Source: Spirochaetota bacterium (GTDB lineage Bacteria; Spirochaetota; UBA12135; COTS27; JAFLEE01). Taken from it: a stretch of 64,000 nucleotides of DNA. This document shows positions 49,581 through 57,611 of this stretch, one piece after another. Every line of letters begins with the position of its first letter. Position 1 is the first letter of the stretch. The translations under genes and the position numbers were made by a program. The stretch is from the NCBI GenBank assembly GCA_017302015.1, contig JAFLEE010000007.1, positions 39,907 through 103,906 of the forward strand. The letters are read 5' to 3'. The notes below the pieces were generated by a model. The model worked only from the letters and a program-made list of their open reading frames with translations. It was not told the DNA's origin and ran no database searches.

Positions 49581-50953
49581 AGACCGACCTCGCCGAACCC
49601 CTCGGGCCCCGGGACCTGGTGGAAAAGTACTCCGTCCCCGGGCCGCGCTACACGAGTTATCCCAGCGTGCTCGACTGGGGTTCCCTCCCGCCCCTCGAGG
49701 CGTGGATCGCATCGCTTAAGGAAGACTTGGGACGCGATTCCCGGGCCGCCCTCTACGTCCACATCCCCTTCTGCGAACGGCGCTGCACCTATTGCGGCTG
49801 CAATACCCTCATCCGCCCCCAGCACGATGGCGAGGAAACGTTCGTCGAACAGATCCTAGTGGAATGGTCCCTCCTCAAATGCCATCTGCGCCTTGGGAAC
49901 ATCCCCCTCGGGGAAGTCCACCTGGGCGGCGGAACGCCGACTTATCTGGCGCCCGAAAACCTGGAACGCCTCCTCGCCGGGATCCTGACGGGGCCGCATG
50001 CCGGCTGCCAGGCCTCCATCGAAGTAGACCCGCGGGTGACCACGCGGGAGCACCTGGCGGTGCTCGCCCGCTTCGGGTTTCGGCGCCTCTCCCTCGGCAT
50101 CCAAGATTTCGACCCCGAAGTCCAGCGCCTGGCCCATCGCGAGCAGAGCGCGTCCCTCGTGGCCGACCTCCTCGCGGCGGCACGGTGCCTCGGTTTCGAT
50201 GGCATCAATTTCGACCTCATCTACGGCCTTCCCGGCCAGACGCCCGAAGGCCTCATGGCGTCGCTTCGGACCACCCTCGACCTGGGGCCCGATCGCCTCG
50301 CCTTCTACGGCTACGCCCACGTGCCCTGGGTGAAGGCGGGCCAGAAGGGCTACCGGGATGAGAGGGTCCCCGATGCCGCCGCGCGCCTCGCGCTGCATTT
50401 GGCGGGCCGGGAAACGATCTTGCGCGCGGGCTTCCAGGAAATCGGGATGGATCATTTCGCGCGCCCCGAAGACGGCTTGGCCCGGAGCCTCCACGAGGGC
50501 CGCCTCCACCGCAATTTCATGGGCTACACCGAAACCCGCGCCCAGCCGCTCCTCGCCATCGGCCCCTCGGCCATCTCCGAATGCAGCCTCGGCTTCAGGC
50601 AGAACGAGCGGGAACTTTCGGCCTGGGCCAAGCGCCTCGACGCGGGGGAACTCCCCGCCTTCCGCGGCCACGTCCACGATCCGGAGGACCTCCTTTTACG
50701 CGAGCATATCCTCAACGTCATGACGCGTTTCGCGACGGACTGGGAAGCTGCTTCCCGCCGCACGCCCTTCCTCCACGGCATCGAGGAGCGCCTCGCGCCG
50801 ATGGTCCTCGATGGCCTCGTGGAAATTTCCGGGGCCCGCCTCGAGGTGACGCCGAGGGGAAGGCCCTTCGTGCGCAATGTCGCCATGGCCTTCGATGCCC
50901 GGTTGGCCCGCCGCCAGGTCGGCACGTCCTTCGTCCATAGCAAGACGGTCTAA
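49577..50953 (+). CDS. hemN: Oxygen-independent coproporphyrinogen III oxidase (radical SAM)
   Basis: 458 residues, the length of true HemN. VPGPRYTSYPS and HIPFCERRCTYCGCN (C66, C70, C73 for the 4Fe-4S cluster, C75 adjacent) are HemN signatures, which separate it from shorter HemW-type proteins. VHLGGGTPTYL and LIYGLPGQT follow. It converts coproporphyrinogen III to protoporphyrinogen IX without oxygen using two SAM. The GTG start overlaps the hemE stop by 4 bp. Together with HemY this puts the pathway on the protoporphyrin-dependent branch. Confidence 0.95.
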   Translation: MKTDLAEPLGPRDLVEKYSVPGPRYTSYPSVLDWGSLPPLEAWIASLKEDLGRDSRAALYVHIPFCERRCTYCGCNTLIRPQHDGEETFVEQILVEWSLLKCHLRLGNIPLGEVHLGGGTPTYLAPENLERLLAGILTGPHAGCQASIEVDPRVTTREHLAVLARFGFRRLSLGIQDFDPEVQRLAHREQSASLVADLLAAARCLGFDGINFDLIYGLPGQTPEGLMASLRTTLDLGPDRLAFYGYAHVPWVKAGQKGYRDERVPDAAARLALHLAGRETILRAGFQEIGMDHFARPEDGLARSLHEGRLHRNFMGYTETRAQPLLAIGPSAISECSLGFRQNERELSAWAKRLDAGELPAFRGHVHDPEDLLLREHILNVMTRFATDWEAASRRTPFLHGIEERLAPMVLDGLVEISGARLEVTPRGRPFVRNVAMAFDARLARRQVGTSFVHSKTV

Positions 50954-50956
50954 GCC

Positions 50957-52210
50957 ATGATCGGAACCCTCCGGAAAGAAGCGGGCCGCAGCATCGTGGT
51001 GGGCGGAGGGGTCTCTGGCCTGCTCGCCGCCCTGCGCCTCGCCCAGAAGGGCCAGACGGTGGAATTATACGAGTCCCGGGAACGCCTCGGGGGGCTCATC
51101 GAGACGCGCGTCCTGAGGCACGGCCTCGCCGAGGACGCCGCCCATAGCCTGCGCGCCAGCGCGGCGGTCCGCGGCCTATTCGCCGAACTCGGCCTGGACT
51201 GGGTGAGCGCCAAGCCCGAGGCACGCGCCAAGTTCCTGATCCGAAATGGACGTCTCCGCAAATGGCCCTTCGGCGTCTTCGAAACCCTATCCGCCCTCTT
51301 CCACGCGACCCTCGCGCCCGCGGGGAATCGCGATGCCCATCTCGCCGAATGGGCTAAGCGGCACCTGGGTGGCGCGGCGCCGGCCATGCGCGCCATGGCG
51401 CGGGGCATCTATGGCAGCGAACCCGAAGAACTCGTGGCGCGCCTCGCCTTCCCCAAAATAGCCCCCGACCCGCTCTGGCCGCTCCTGCCGTGGGTTCTCC
51501 GGACCAAGCGGGAGAAGGGGATCGTCGCCGCGGCCGCCCGCAAGGGCATGGGCGACCTCATCCGGGCCCTGGAGAATAAGGCGCGCACCTGCGGGGTCGC
51601 GTTCCATTTGGGCGTCCCCGTGCCCCGGGATCTCGTCGATCCCATCCTCCGCGGAAGCGACACGAAGTCCAACCTCATCCTCACGGCGCCCCCCGACGCC
51701 TGCGCCCGCCTGGTCGCATCGGCCGATGAAGATCTGGGGAATCGCCTGGAAGCCGTTCCCTACGGCGCGCTCACCTGCGTCACGGCGCTCATTGACGCGA
51801 AGGCCTTCGCCCACCCGCCCGTGGGTACCGGCGCCTTGTCGATGGACCGAGGCGATTCGCGGATCTTGGGCATCCTGTATAATTCGAGTTCCTTCGCCGG
51901 CCGGGTTCTTGACGAACAGGTCGCGCGAAGCCTCACCCTCATGCTCCGCGGAGCCGAACCCCCGACACGCGCCGAACTCTGCGCCATCCTCGCCGCGTCT
52001 TTCGACCTGCCCGAGTCGGCGCTCTTGGAATACGCCATCGCCGCCCACCCGCGCGCGCTGCCGCGCTACGGCCTGCCCCTGGAGGCCGCCTGGAACCATT
52101 GCCGGCGCTTTTGCGCGGCGCACCCCGGCCTGGTCTTCTTCGGCAATTGGACGGGCGAGATCAGCCTTCGCGGCCTTATCGAGACCGCCCGGAACTTCTC
52201 CACCCCATGA
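50957..52210 (+). CDS. hemY: Protoporphyrinogen oxidase, HemY type
   Basis: 417 residues. An N-terminal FAD dinucleotide fold (SIVVGGGVSGLLAALRLAQKG, then VELYESRERLGGLIETR) and a C-terminal VFFGNWTGEISLRGLIETARN match the HemY/PPOX flavoprotein family; the central AEDAAHSLR and RGIYGSEPEEL segments are also typical. It oxidises protoporphyrinogen IX to protoporphyrin IX at the membrane, normally with oxygen. It is slightly short compared with the 450-480 of many homologues. It begins 3 bp after hemN and overlaps hemCD by 4 bp (ATGA). Confidence 0.88.
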   Translation: MIGTLRKEAGRSIVVGGGVSGLLAALRLAQKGQTVELYESRERLGGLIETRVLRHGLAEDAAHSLRASAAVRGLFAELGLDWVSAKPEARAKFLIRNGRLRKWPFGVFETLSALFHATLAPAGNRDAHLAEWAKRHLGGAAPAMRAMARGIYGSEPEELVARLAFPKIAPDPLWPLLPWVLRTKREKGIVAAAARKGMGDLIRALENKARTCGVAFHLGVPVPRDLVDPILRGSDTKSNLILTAPPDACARLVASADEDLGNRLEAVPYGALTCVTALIDAKAFAHPPVGTGALSMDRGDSRILGILYNSSSFAGRVLDEQVARSLTLMLRGAEPPTRAELCAILAASFDLPESALLEYAIAAHPRALPRYGLPLEAAWNHCRRFCAAHPGLVFFGNWTGEISLRGLIETARNFSTP

Positions 52211-53784
52211 AGATCCGCCTCGGCACCCGCTCGACCCCGCTCGCGAGGGTTCAGGCCCAGAATCTCAAAGATCGCCTGCTTGCCCGGTGGAAAGAGATCG
52301 AAGTGGAGATCGTGGAGGCCGAATCCATCGGCGACCGCGACCAGACCACCCCGCTGACCGAACTTTCCCGCGGGCGCGGCGACCTCTGGGCCGACGAACT
52401 GCGCGACCTTCTCCTCGGCGGCCGCATCGATGCCGCCGTCCATAGCCTGAAAGATGTCGACCTCCAAGGTCCCCACGAACTGGTGCTCGCGGCCTTCCCC
52501 GAACGCGAGGATGCCCGGGACGCCTGGGTGGCGCGGGAGGCCCGTCCGCCCCGCACCGCCGGCACCTGCAGCCTGAGGCGATCCCTTCAACTGGAACGGA
52601 TCTTTCCCGGCGTCGTCTGCTCCCCCATCCGCGGTTCCGTGGGCCGGCGCATCGAGCAGGTGCAGGCCGGGGCCTTCGACGGCACCGTGCTCGCCCTGGC
52701 CGGCCTTCGGCGCGCCGGATTCGAAGCGCGGGCCTCCCGGATTTTTCCATTGGAGGATATGGTGCCCTGCGCGGGCCAGGGAAGCCTCGTCGCCGAATGC
52801 CGCCGCGACGACGGGCCGACCCGTGAGATCCTGGCCGGCATCGACGCGCCGAGGGTGCGCGAAGCGTCCGAGGCCGAGCGGGAAATCCATCGCCGTCTCG
52901 GCATCGGGCTTGACGCCGCCTTCGCCGTGCACCTGGCACCCCGGGGCGATTCGTGGCGCCTCTTAGCCCGGGATTTCCGCCCCTCGGCCCGCCTTTGCGG
53001 CGCGCTGCTCGATTTGGACGACGCGGATCTGGGCCGTCTGGTGGCGCTCGCCCTGGAAAGGCTCGGGCCCGGATCCCGGAGGGCCCCGGGCCGCAAGCGC
53101 ATCCTCGTGACCCGCTGCCCCGAGGATTTCGCCGCGACGCGGGATTTATGCGCTTCACTTAACCTAATCGCCCTTCCCTTCCCCCTCCTTCGGCGGGAAC
53201 GCCTGTCCCTCCCCGAAATCCCGCGGGGGGACTGGGCGATCTTCACCAGCCCGGCGAGCGTGGCCCTCTGGCCCGAAGCCTTCCCGCCCGGCGAGCGGAT
53301 CGCCTGCGTCGGCCCGGCCACCGAAGAAGCGGCGAACGGGCGGTCGTGGAAGACCCATTTCATCCCCTCCCGCGCCACCGCGGAAGACCTGGCCCGGGAA
53401 TGGCCCGGGAAACCCGGGGAAACCGCCGTGCTTCCCGTCAGTCGCGGGGGGGGCGAACCCCTCCTTAGCGACCTTTCGCGACGCGGCGTGCGCGTGCAGA
53501 GGGTCGATCTTTACGATACGATTAGCACCGCTCCCGATGAGGATGCCCTGAAGCATTTTCGCGAGGGCTTCGAGGCCGTCCTATTCGCCAGCCCGTCGGC
53601 CGTCGAGGCGTGGAACGAGCGGATGGGCCGGGCCGCTTTGGGCCGCGCGACGCTCCTCTCCATCGGGCCCAGCACCACGGCGGCGTGCCGGAAGGCCGGC
53701 TTTCCCGACCCGATCGAAGGGCCCAGCGGCCTCCTTCCCCAGCTCCTCCGGCTTTTTGCGGATCCCCATGAACCCCATGCATGA
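52207..53784 (+). CDS. hemCD: HemC-HemD fusion: hydroxymethylbilane synthase / uroporphyrinogen III synthase
   Basis: 525 residues. Residues 1-290 are HemC: LGTRSTPLA, AVHSLKDVD (K82, catalytic D83), GTCSLRR, PIRGSVGRR and CAGQGSL follow the family order. Residues 298-525 are HemD: ILVTRCPEDFAA, WAIFTSPASVALW, VLPVSRGGGEPL and VLFASPSAVEAW are the uroporphyrinogen III synthase blocks. The fusion would make uroporphyrinogen III from porphobilinogen in one chain. In the third HemC domain the cofactor motif G-G-C is G-I-G-L, with Leu235 (codon 52909-52911, CTT) in place of the cysteine that covalently holds dipyrromethane. Unusual cysteines occur at 121, 138, 188 and 198. It overlaps hemB by 17 bp. 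Confidence 0.88.
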   Translation: MKIRLGTRSTPLARVQAQNLKDRLLARWKEIEVEIVEAESIGDRDQTTPLTELSRGRGDLWADELRDLLLGGRIDAAVHSLKDVDLQGPHELVLAAFPEREDARDAWVAREARPPRTAGTCSLRRSLQLERIFPGVVCSPIRGSVGRRIEQVQAGAFDGTVLALAGLRRAGFEARASRIFPLEDMVPCAGQGSLVAECRRDDGPTREILAGIDAPRVREASEAEREIHRRLGIGLDAAFAVHLAPRGDSWRLLARDFRPSARLCGALLDLDDADLGRLVALALERLGPGSRRAPGRKRILVTRCPEDFAATRDLCASLNLIALPFPLLRRERLSLPEIPRGDWAIFTSPASVALWPEAFPPGERIACVGPATEEAANGRSWKTHFIPSRATAEDLAREWPGKPGETAVLPVSRGGGEPLLSDLSRRGVRVQRVDLYDTISTAPDEDALKHFREGFEAVLFASPSAVEAWNERMGRAALGRATLLSIGPSTTAACRKAGFPDPIEGPSGLLPQLLRLFADPHEPHA

Positions 53785-54751
53785 ACAACGCCTGCGCCTC
53801 GATCCCGCCCTGCGCCGCTTGAGGCGGGAAACCCGGCTAGATGCTTCCAAGCTCCTGTGGCCCCTCTTCATCTCGGAGACCGCGCGGGAGGCCGAGCCCA
53901 TCGCCGCCATGCCCGGGGTCTTCCGCCATCCCCTCGCCCGCGCGGGGGAACTCGCCCGCGAAGCGGCGCGCCTCGGCTTGGGCGGCGTCCTCCTCTTCGG
54001 CATCCCCGCGCGCAAGGACGATGCCGGGAGCGGGGCGTGGGACCCCGAAGGCGTGATCCCCGTGGCCACCTCACGCATGCGCGAAGCGGCGCCGGACCTC
54101 CTGGTGATCGCCGACGTCTGCCTCTGCGAATACACGAGCCATGGCCATTGCGCGCCCCTGGATGGCCATCGCGAACTCTCGCGCCAAGGCGCCCTCGAAT
54201 CCTACGCCCGCGCGGCGATCGCCTATGCCCGGGCCGGCTGCCAGATCGTGGCGCCTTCCGGCCGTTTCGACGGGCAGGTCGCCGCCATCCGCGATGCTCT
54301 CGATGGCGCGGGATTCCCTCGCACGGCCATCCTCAGCTATGCGGTGAAGCAGGCTTCGGTGTTCTACGGGCCCTTCCGCGACGCCGCGGGCGGGGCGCCC
54401 GCCTTCGGCGACCGGCGCAGCCACCAATTGGATCCGGCCAACGCCGAGGAAGCCCTCGCCGTCGCCGCGCGGGATGCGGCGGAGGGCGCGGACCTCCTCA
54501 TGGTGAAGCCGGGCCTGAGCGCCCTCGACCTCGTCTACCGGGCCAAGGGCGCGTTCCCCTCCCTGCCGCTGGCCGTCTACCAGGTCAGCGGGGAGTACGC
54601 CATGATCGCCCGGGCCGCCGACGCGGGGGCCTTCCCGCGGCGGGGGGCCGTGCGCGAATCGTTCCTCGCCTTCGCCCGGGCGGGGGCCGACCTCATCATC
54701 ACGTATTTCGCCGCCGAAGCCGCCCGCGAGGGATGGCTCGAAGGGGAGTGA
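53768..54751 (+). CDS. hemB: Porphobilinogen synthase (delta-aminolevulinate dehydratase)
   Basis: 327 residues. DVCLCEYTSHGHC holds the three zinc cysteines C118, C120 and C128, so this is a Zn-dependent form. Schiff-base lysines are K194 in SYAVKQASVFYGPFRDAA and K247 in LLMVKPGLSALD. The usual APSDMMDGRV is APSGRFDGQV here, a noticeable variation at the active-site lid. It condenses two aminolevulinate molecules to porphobilinogen. The start at 53768 lies inside the end of hemCD; MHEQRL at 53777 is an alternative. hemL follows 7 bp after the stop. Confidence 0.95.
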   Translation: MNPMHEQRLRLDPALRRLRRETRLDASKLLWPLFISETAREAEPIAAMPGVFRHPLARAGELAREAARLGLGGVLLFGIPARKDDAGSGAWDPEGVIPVATSRMREAAPDLLVIADVCLCEYTSHGHCAPLDGHRELSRQGALESYARAAIAYARAGCQIVAPSGRFDGQVAAIRDALDGAGFPRTAILSYAVKQASVFYGPFRDAAGGAPAFGDRRSHQLDPANAEEALAVAARDAAEGADLLMVKPGLSALDLVYRAKGAFPSLPLAVYQVSGEYAMIARAADAGAFPRRGAVRESFLAFARAGADLIITYFAAEAAREGWLEGE

Positions 54752-54758
54752 GTTGACC

Positions 54759-56057
54759 ATGGCCCAGAAAAACACGCGGCTCTGGCGGGAAGCGCAGGAG
54801 GCCTTCCCCGGCGGCGTGAACTCGCCCGTGCGGGCCTTCCGCGGCGTGGGCGGGTCTCCGCGTTTTTTCCGATCGGCCCGCGGCCCCCACCTCACCGATG
54901 TCGACGGCGCGCGCTACGTGGACTGGGTGCTCTCCTGGGGCCCCCACCTGCTCGGACACCGCCATCCCAAAGTCGAGGCCGCGGTGCTGAAGGCGGCCCG
55001 GGATGGGCTCTCCTTCGGCGCGCCCCACGAGGGCGAACTCCGGCTCTCCCGCATCCTCCATAAACGCCTTCCTTGGATCGGGAAACTGCGCTTCGTCTGC
55101 TCGGGCACCGAGGCCGTGATGACCGCCCTCCGCCTCGCCCGCGCGGCGACTTCCCGCGACCTCATCCTCAAGTTTAATGGCGCCTACCATGGCCACCACG
55201 ATAGCCTCCTCGTGAAGGCCGGCAGCGGGGTCGCCACCCTCGGCCTCCCCGATTCCCCCGGCGTCCCCGGGGCCTTGGCGGCCCTGACCCTCCTCGCCGA
55301 ATACAACGACCTCGACCAGGTGCGCCAGATGTTCCAGCGCCAGGGGAGCCGCATCGCCGCCATCATCGTGGAACCCTGCTCGGGCAATATGGGGGTGGTG
55401 CCGCCCCAGCCGGGTTTCCTGGCCGGACTCCGGGAACTCACCCGGAAGCACGGCGCACTCCTCATCTACGATGAAGTGATGACCGGCTTCCGCGTGCATC
55501 CCGGCGGCGCCGTCGCCGCCTACGGCGTGGAACCCGACCTCGTCACCCTGGGGAAAGTGGTGGGAGGAGGCCTCCCCGCCGCGGCCCTCGCCGGGAGCGC
55601 GAAACTCCTCGACCTCCTCGCGCCGGCGGGCTCGGTCTACCAGGCCGGCACCCTCTCCGGCTCCCCGCTGGCGATGGCCGCCGGGGCCGCCCTCCTGGAG
55701 AACCTCGACGCGACGACCTGGAAGCGGGCCGAGGCGGCGGCCGCACGCTGCGCGGAGGGATTGGAGGAAGCGGCGAAGGCGGAGGGCATCCCCCTGACGA
55801 TCCAGAGAGCGGGCACGATGTTCACGCCTTTTTTCACCGCCGAACCCGTCCGTTCGGCGAAAGACCTCGCCCGCGCCGATGCCAAAGCCTACGGGAAGTT
55901 TTTCCACGGGCTCCTCTCCCGGGGCGTCTATGCGCCACCCTCCGCCTACGAGGCCTGGTTCTCCTCCAGCGCCCATGGCCCCGCGATCATCGCCAAGACC
56001 CTCGCCGCCGCCCGCGCCGCCTTCCAGGATCTGGGGCGAGCGCGTCCGAAACGATAG
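54759..56057 (+). CDS. hemL: Glutamate-1-semialdehyde 2,1-aminomutase
   Basis: 432 residues, a PLP fold-type I aminotransferase. GGVNSPVRAFRGVGGSP is the GSAM N-terminal signature, FVCSGTEAVMTALRLARA binds the cofactor phosphate, YDEVMTGFR holds the PLP aspartate and TLGKVVGGGLPAAALAG holds the Schiff-base lysine K266. It produces 5-aminolevulinate from the HemA product, which makes the cluster a complete C5 route. ATG at 54759 or TTG at 54753 could be used; GGGGAG lies 10 or 4 bases upstream respectively. Confidence 0.95.
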   Translation: MAQKNTRLWREAQEAFPGGVNSPVRAFRGVGGSPRFFRSARGPHLTDVDGARYVDWVLSWGPHLLGHRHPKVEAAVLKAARDGLSFGAPHEGELRLSRILHKRLPWIGKLRFVCSGTEAVMTALRLARAATSRDLILKFNGAYHGHHDSLLVKAGSGVATLGLPDSPGVPGALAALTLLAEYNDLDQVRQMFQRQGSRIAAIIVEPCSGNMGVVPPQPGFLAGLRELTRKHGALLIYDEVMTGFRVHPGGAVAAYGVEPDLVTLGKVVGGGLPAAALAGSAKLLDLLAPAGSVYQAGTLSGSPLAMAAGAALLENLDATTWKRAEAAAARCAEGLEEAAKAEGIPLTIQRAGTMFTPFFTAEPVRSAKDLARADAKAYGKFFHGLLSRGVYAPPSAYEAWFSSSAHGPAIIAKTLAAARAAFQDLGRARPKR

Positions 56058-56061
56058 GTCT

Positions 56062-56757
56062 GTGCGCGTTTCCCCCATCCTCCCCGGGATCTATTGCGCC
56101 GAGTACGAGGGCCTGTACGAGCTCGCCATGGCCTTCGTCCGCCTGCAGGAGTACTCCGATGGCGCGCGCTTCCACCGCAAGATCTTCGAACTCGAAGCCT
56201 TCATCGCGGACTGGTGCGAGCGCAAGGGAGAGGGCGCGTTCACCTACCCGAAGCGCTGGAACGGCTATAACGTGGCGGGCACGGTGGTGGAGGAATGGCT
56301 CGCCCGGGTGAAGGCCGAATCCTCACTCCGCCCCGAGGAGGCACAGCTGCTTGCGGCCCTGCGCGGCGCCGCGGGATCGCCCCCGTGGAACGGGCTCTAT
56401 CTCTTCGGCGTCTGCGACGAGGAAGGCCCCGTGGAGAAGGCCCTCGTCACGGAGCACGAGACGGCCCATGCCTTCTTCCATCTCCACGAACGCTACCGCC
56501 GACGCTCCCACGCCTTCGTCGGCGCGCTCCCCCGGGATTTCCGCCTACGGGCCGAGGCCGTGCTCCGTGAGAAGGGCTACCACCGCAGCGCCTACACCGA
56601 TGAGATCCAGGCCTACCTCTCCACGGGCGATATCGACCACGGGATGCTGGGCCTCAAGACCCTGGGCTGCCGGATCAAGCGGGTGCCCGAGATCGAAGGG
56701 CTCCAAGAGCATTTCTCGCGGTGGAAGCGGCGCCTCGCCCACGGCGAGGCGCCGTGA
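56062..56757 (+). CDS. Unknown protein with HETAH zinc-protease-like motif
   Basis: 231 residues from a GTG start 4 bp after the hemL stop. ALVTEHETAHAFFHLHERY contains H132-E-T-A-H136, matching HExxH. The N-terminal half is rich in aromatic and acidic residues (PGIYCAEYEGLYELAMAF, FTYPKRWNGYNVAGTVV), and there is no signal peptide or membrane helix. I do not recognise a family. The start is uncertain: an ATG at 56128 is alternative, but the intervening residues look protein-like. Position suggests cotranscription with the heme genes. It ends 8 bp from the convergent DUF3108 gene. Confidence 0.7.
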   Translation: MRVSPILPGIYCAEYEGLYELAMAFVRLQEYSDGARFHRKIFELEAFIADWCERKGEGAFTYPKRWNGYNVAGTVVEEWLARVKAESSLRPEEAQLLAALRGAAGSPPWNGLYLFGVCDEEGPVEKALVTEHETAHAFFHLHERYRRRSHAFVGALPRDFRLRAEAVLREKGYHRSAYTDEIQAYLSTGDIDHGMLGLKTLGCRIKRVPEIEGLQEHFSRWKRRLAHGEAP

Positions 56758-56764
56758 CCGGGCC

Positions 56765-57535
56765 CTAGGGCCGCACGGGGCCCGGGTACCCTTCCTTCAG
56801 CACCGCCCGGAAACTCCCGAAACTCAATTTACTTTCCATATAGACGGGCACGAGGTACTTGTCATCGGAGAGGTAGATGAGGATATCGCCCTCGTTCATG
56901 AAGATGCCGCGGAAATCCATCTTGGGGACGATGACGATGGTATCCATGGTGCCCCAGGCGGTCTTGATGCGCCGGCGATCCAGCACGCGGATCTCCACGT
57001 GGTGGGGATCCTGGTGGTAATGGACCGTGGTGTGGTAGACGGTGCCGGGGCGGCTTAAATCGAGGCAACGGGCGACGTAGAAACTCGAGAGGGCGTCGAA
57101 CCGGTAGCGCTCCATGGGGAAGGTCTCGTAATTCGTGCGCCCCCGGGCCAAATGGCCGTAGACGAGGGATTTCCCCGGGCCGAAGCGGGCGTGGTGGAAG
57201 ATGCGGTACTTGTTCTCGGCCCGGTCTTCCACGTACTCCCGGGTGGTGAGGGACGCCGGATCGCACCTCGAGGTCAGCGTCATATCGAGGCGGTAGAGCG
57301 CCGACACGAAGGGGGTCGTCCAGGCGCGCAGCACGAACTCGGTCTGGCGGGGTACGGGGGGATGGCGGACCTCCATGGTGGCGTAGCCGCCCAGGATATA
57401 GAGGTAACTGACGTGGAAGAGGAGGCGCTCGGGCTCATGGCGGAAGGGCCGGTCGCCCAGATCGACCACCTCGACCGCCGCGACGGCGGGAGCAGCCAGG
57501 AGGATCCAGAGGGAGAGGACGCGCAGGCGGGGCAC
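56765..57535 (-). CDS. DUF3108 domain protein, exported
   Basis: 256 residues with a signal peptide (about 1-20, LSLWILLAAPAVAA). The rest is a beta-rich fold typical of DUF3108: LLFHVSYLYILGGYATMEV near the N-terminus, YRIFHHARFG in the middle and WGTMDTIVIVPKMDF followed by LIYLSDDKYLVPVYMESKLSFGSFRAVL at the end. These periplasmic proteins resemble lipoprotein-localisation-like barrels; the function is unknown. Divergent from the outer-membrane receptor-like gene 76 bp away; GCATG and CATGC arms 7 bp apart lie in that gap. Confidence 0.8.
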   Translation of the reverse strand: MPRLRVLSLWILLAAPAVAAVEVVDLGDRPFRHEPERLLFHVSYLYILGGYATMEVRHPPVPRQTEFVLRAWTTPFVSALYRLDMTLTSRCDPASLTTREYVEDRAENKYRIFHHARFGPGKSLVYGHLARGRTNYETFPMERYRFDALSSFYVARCLDLSRPGTVYHTTVHYHQDPHHVEIRVLDRRRIKTAWGTMDTIVIVPKMDFRGIFMNEGDILIYLSDDKYLVPVYMESKLSFGSFRAVLKEGYPGPVRP

Positions 57536-57611
57536 GCGATAGTCTAAACCTACCGGGTTTGCATGTCAAAATCATGCCCTCCGGGCCGCATGCCTGCCCG
57601 CCGACCGAGCC

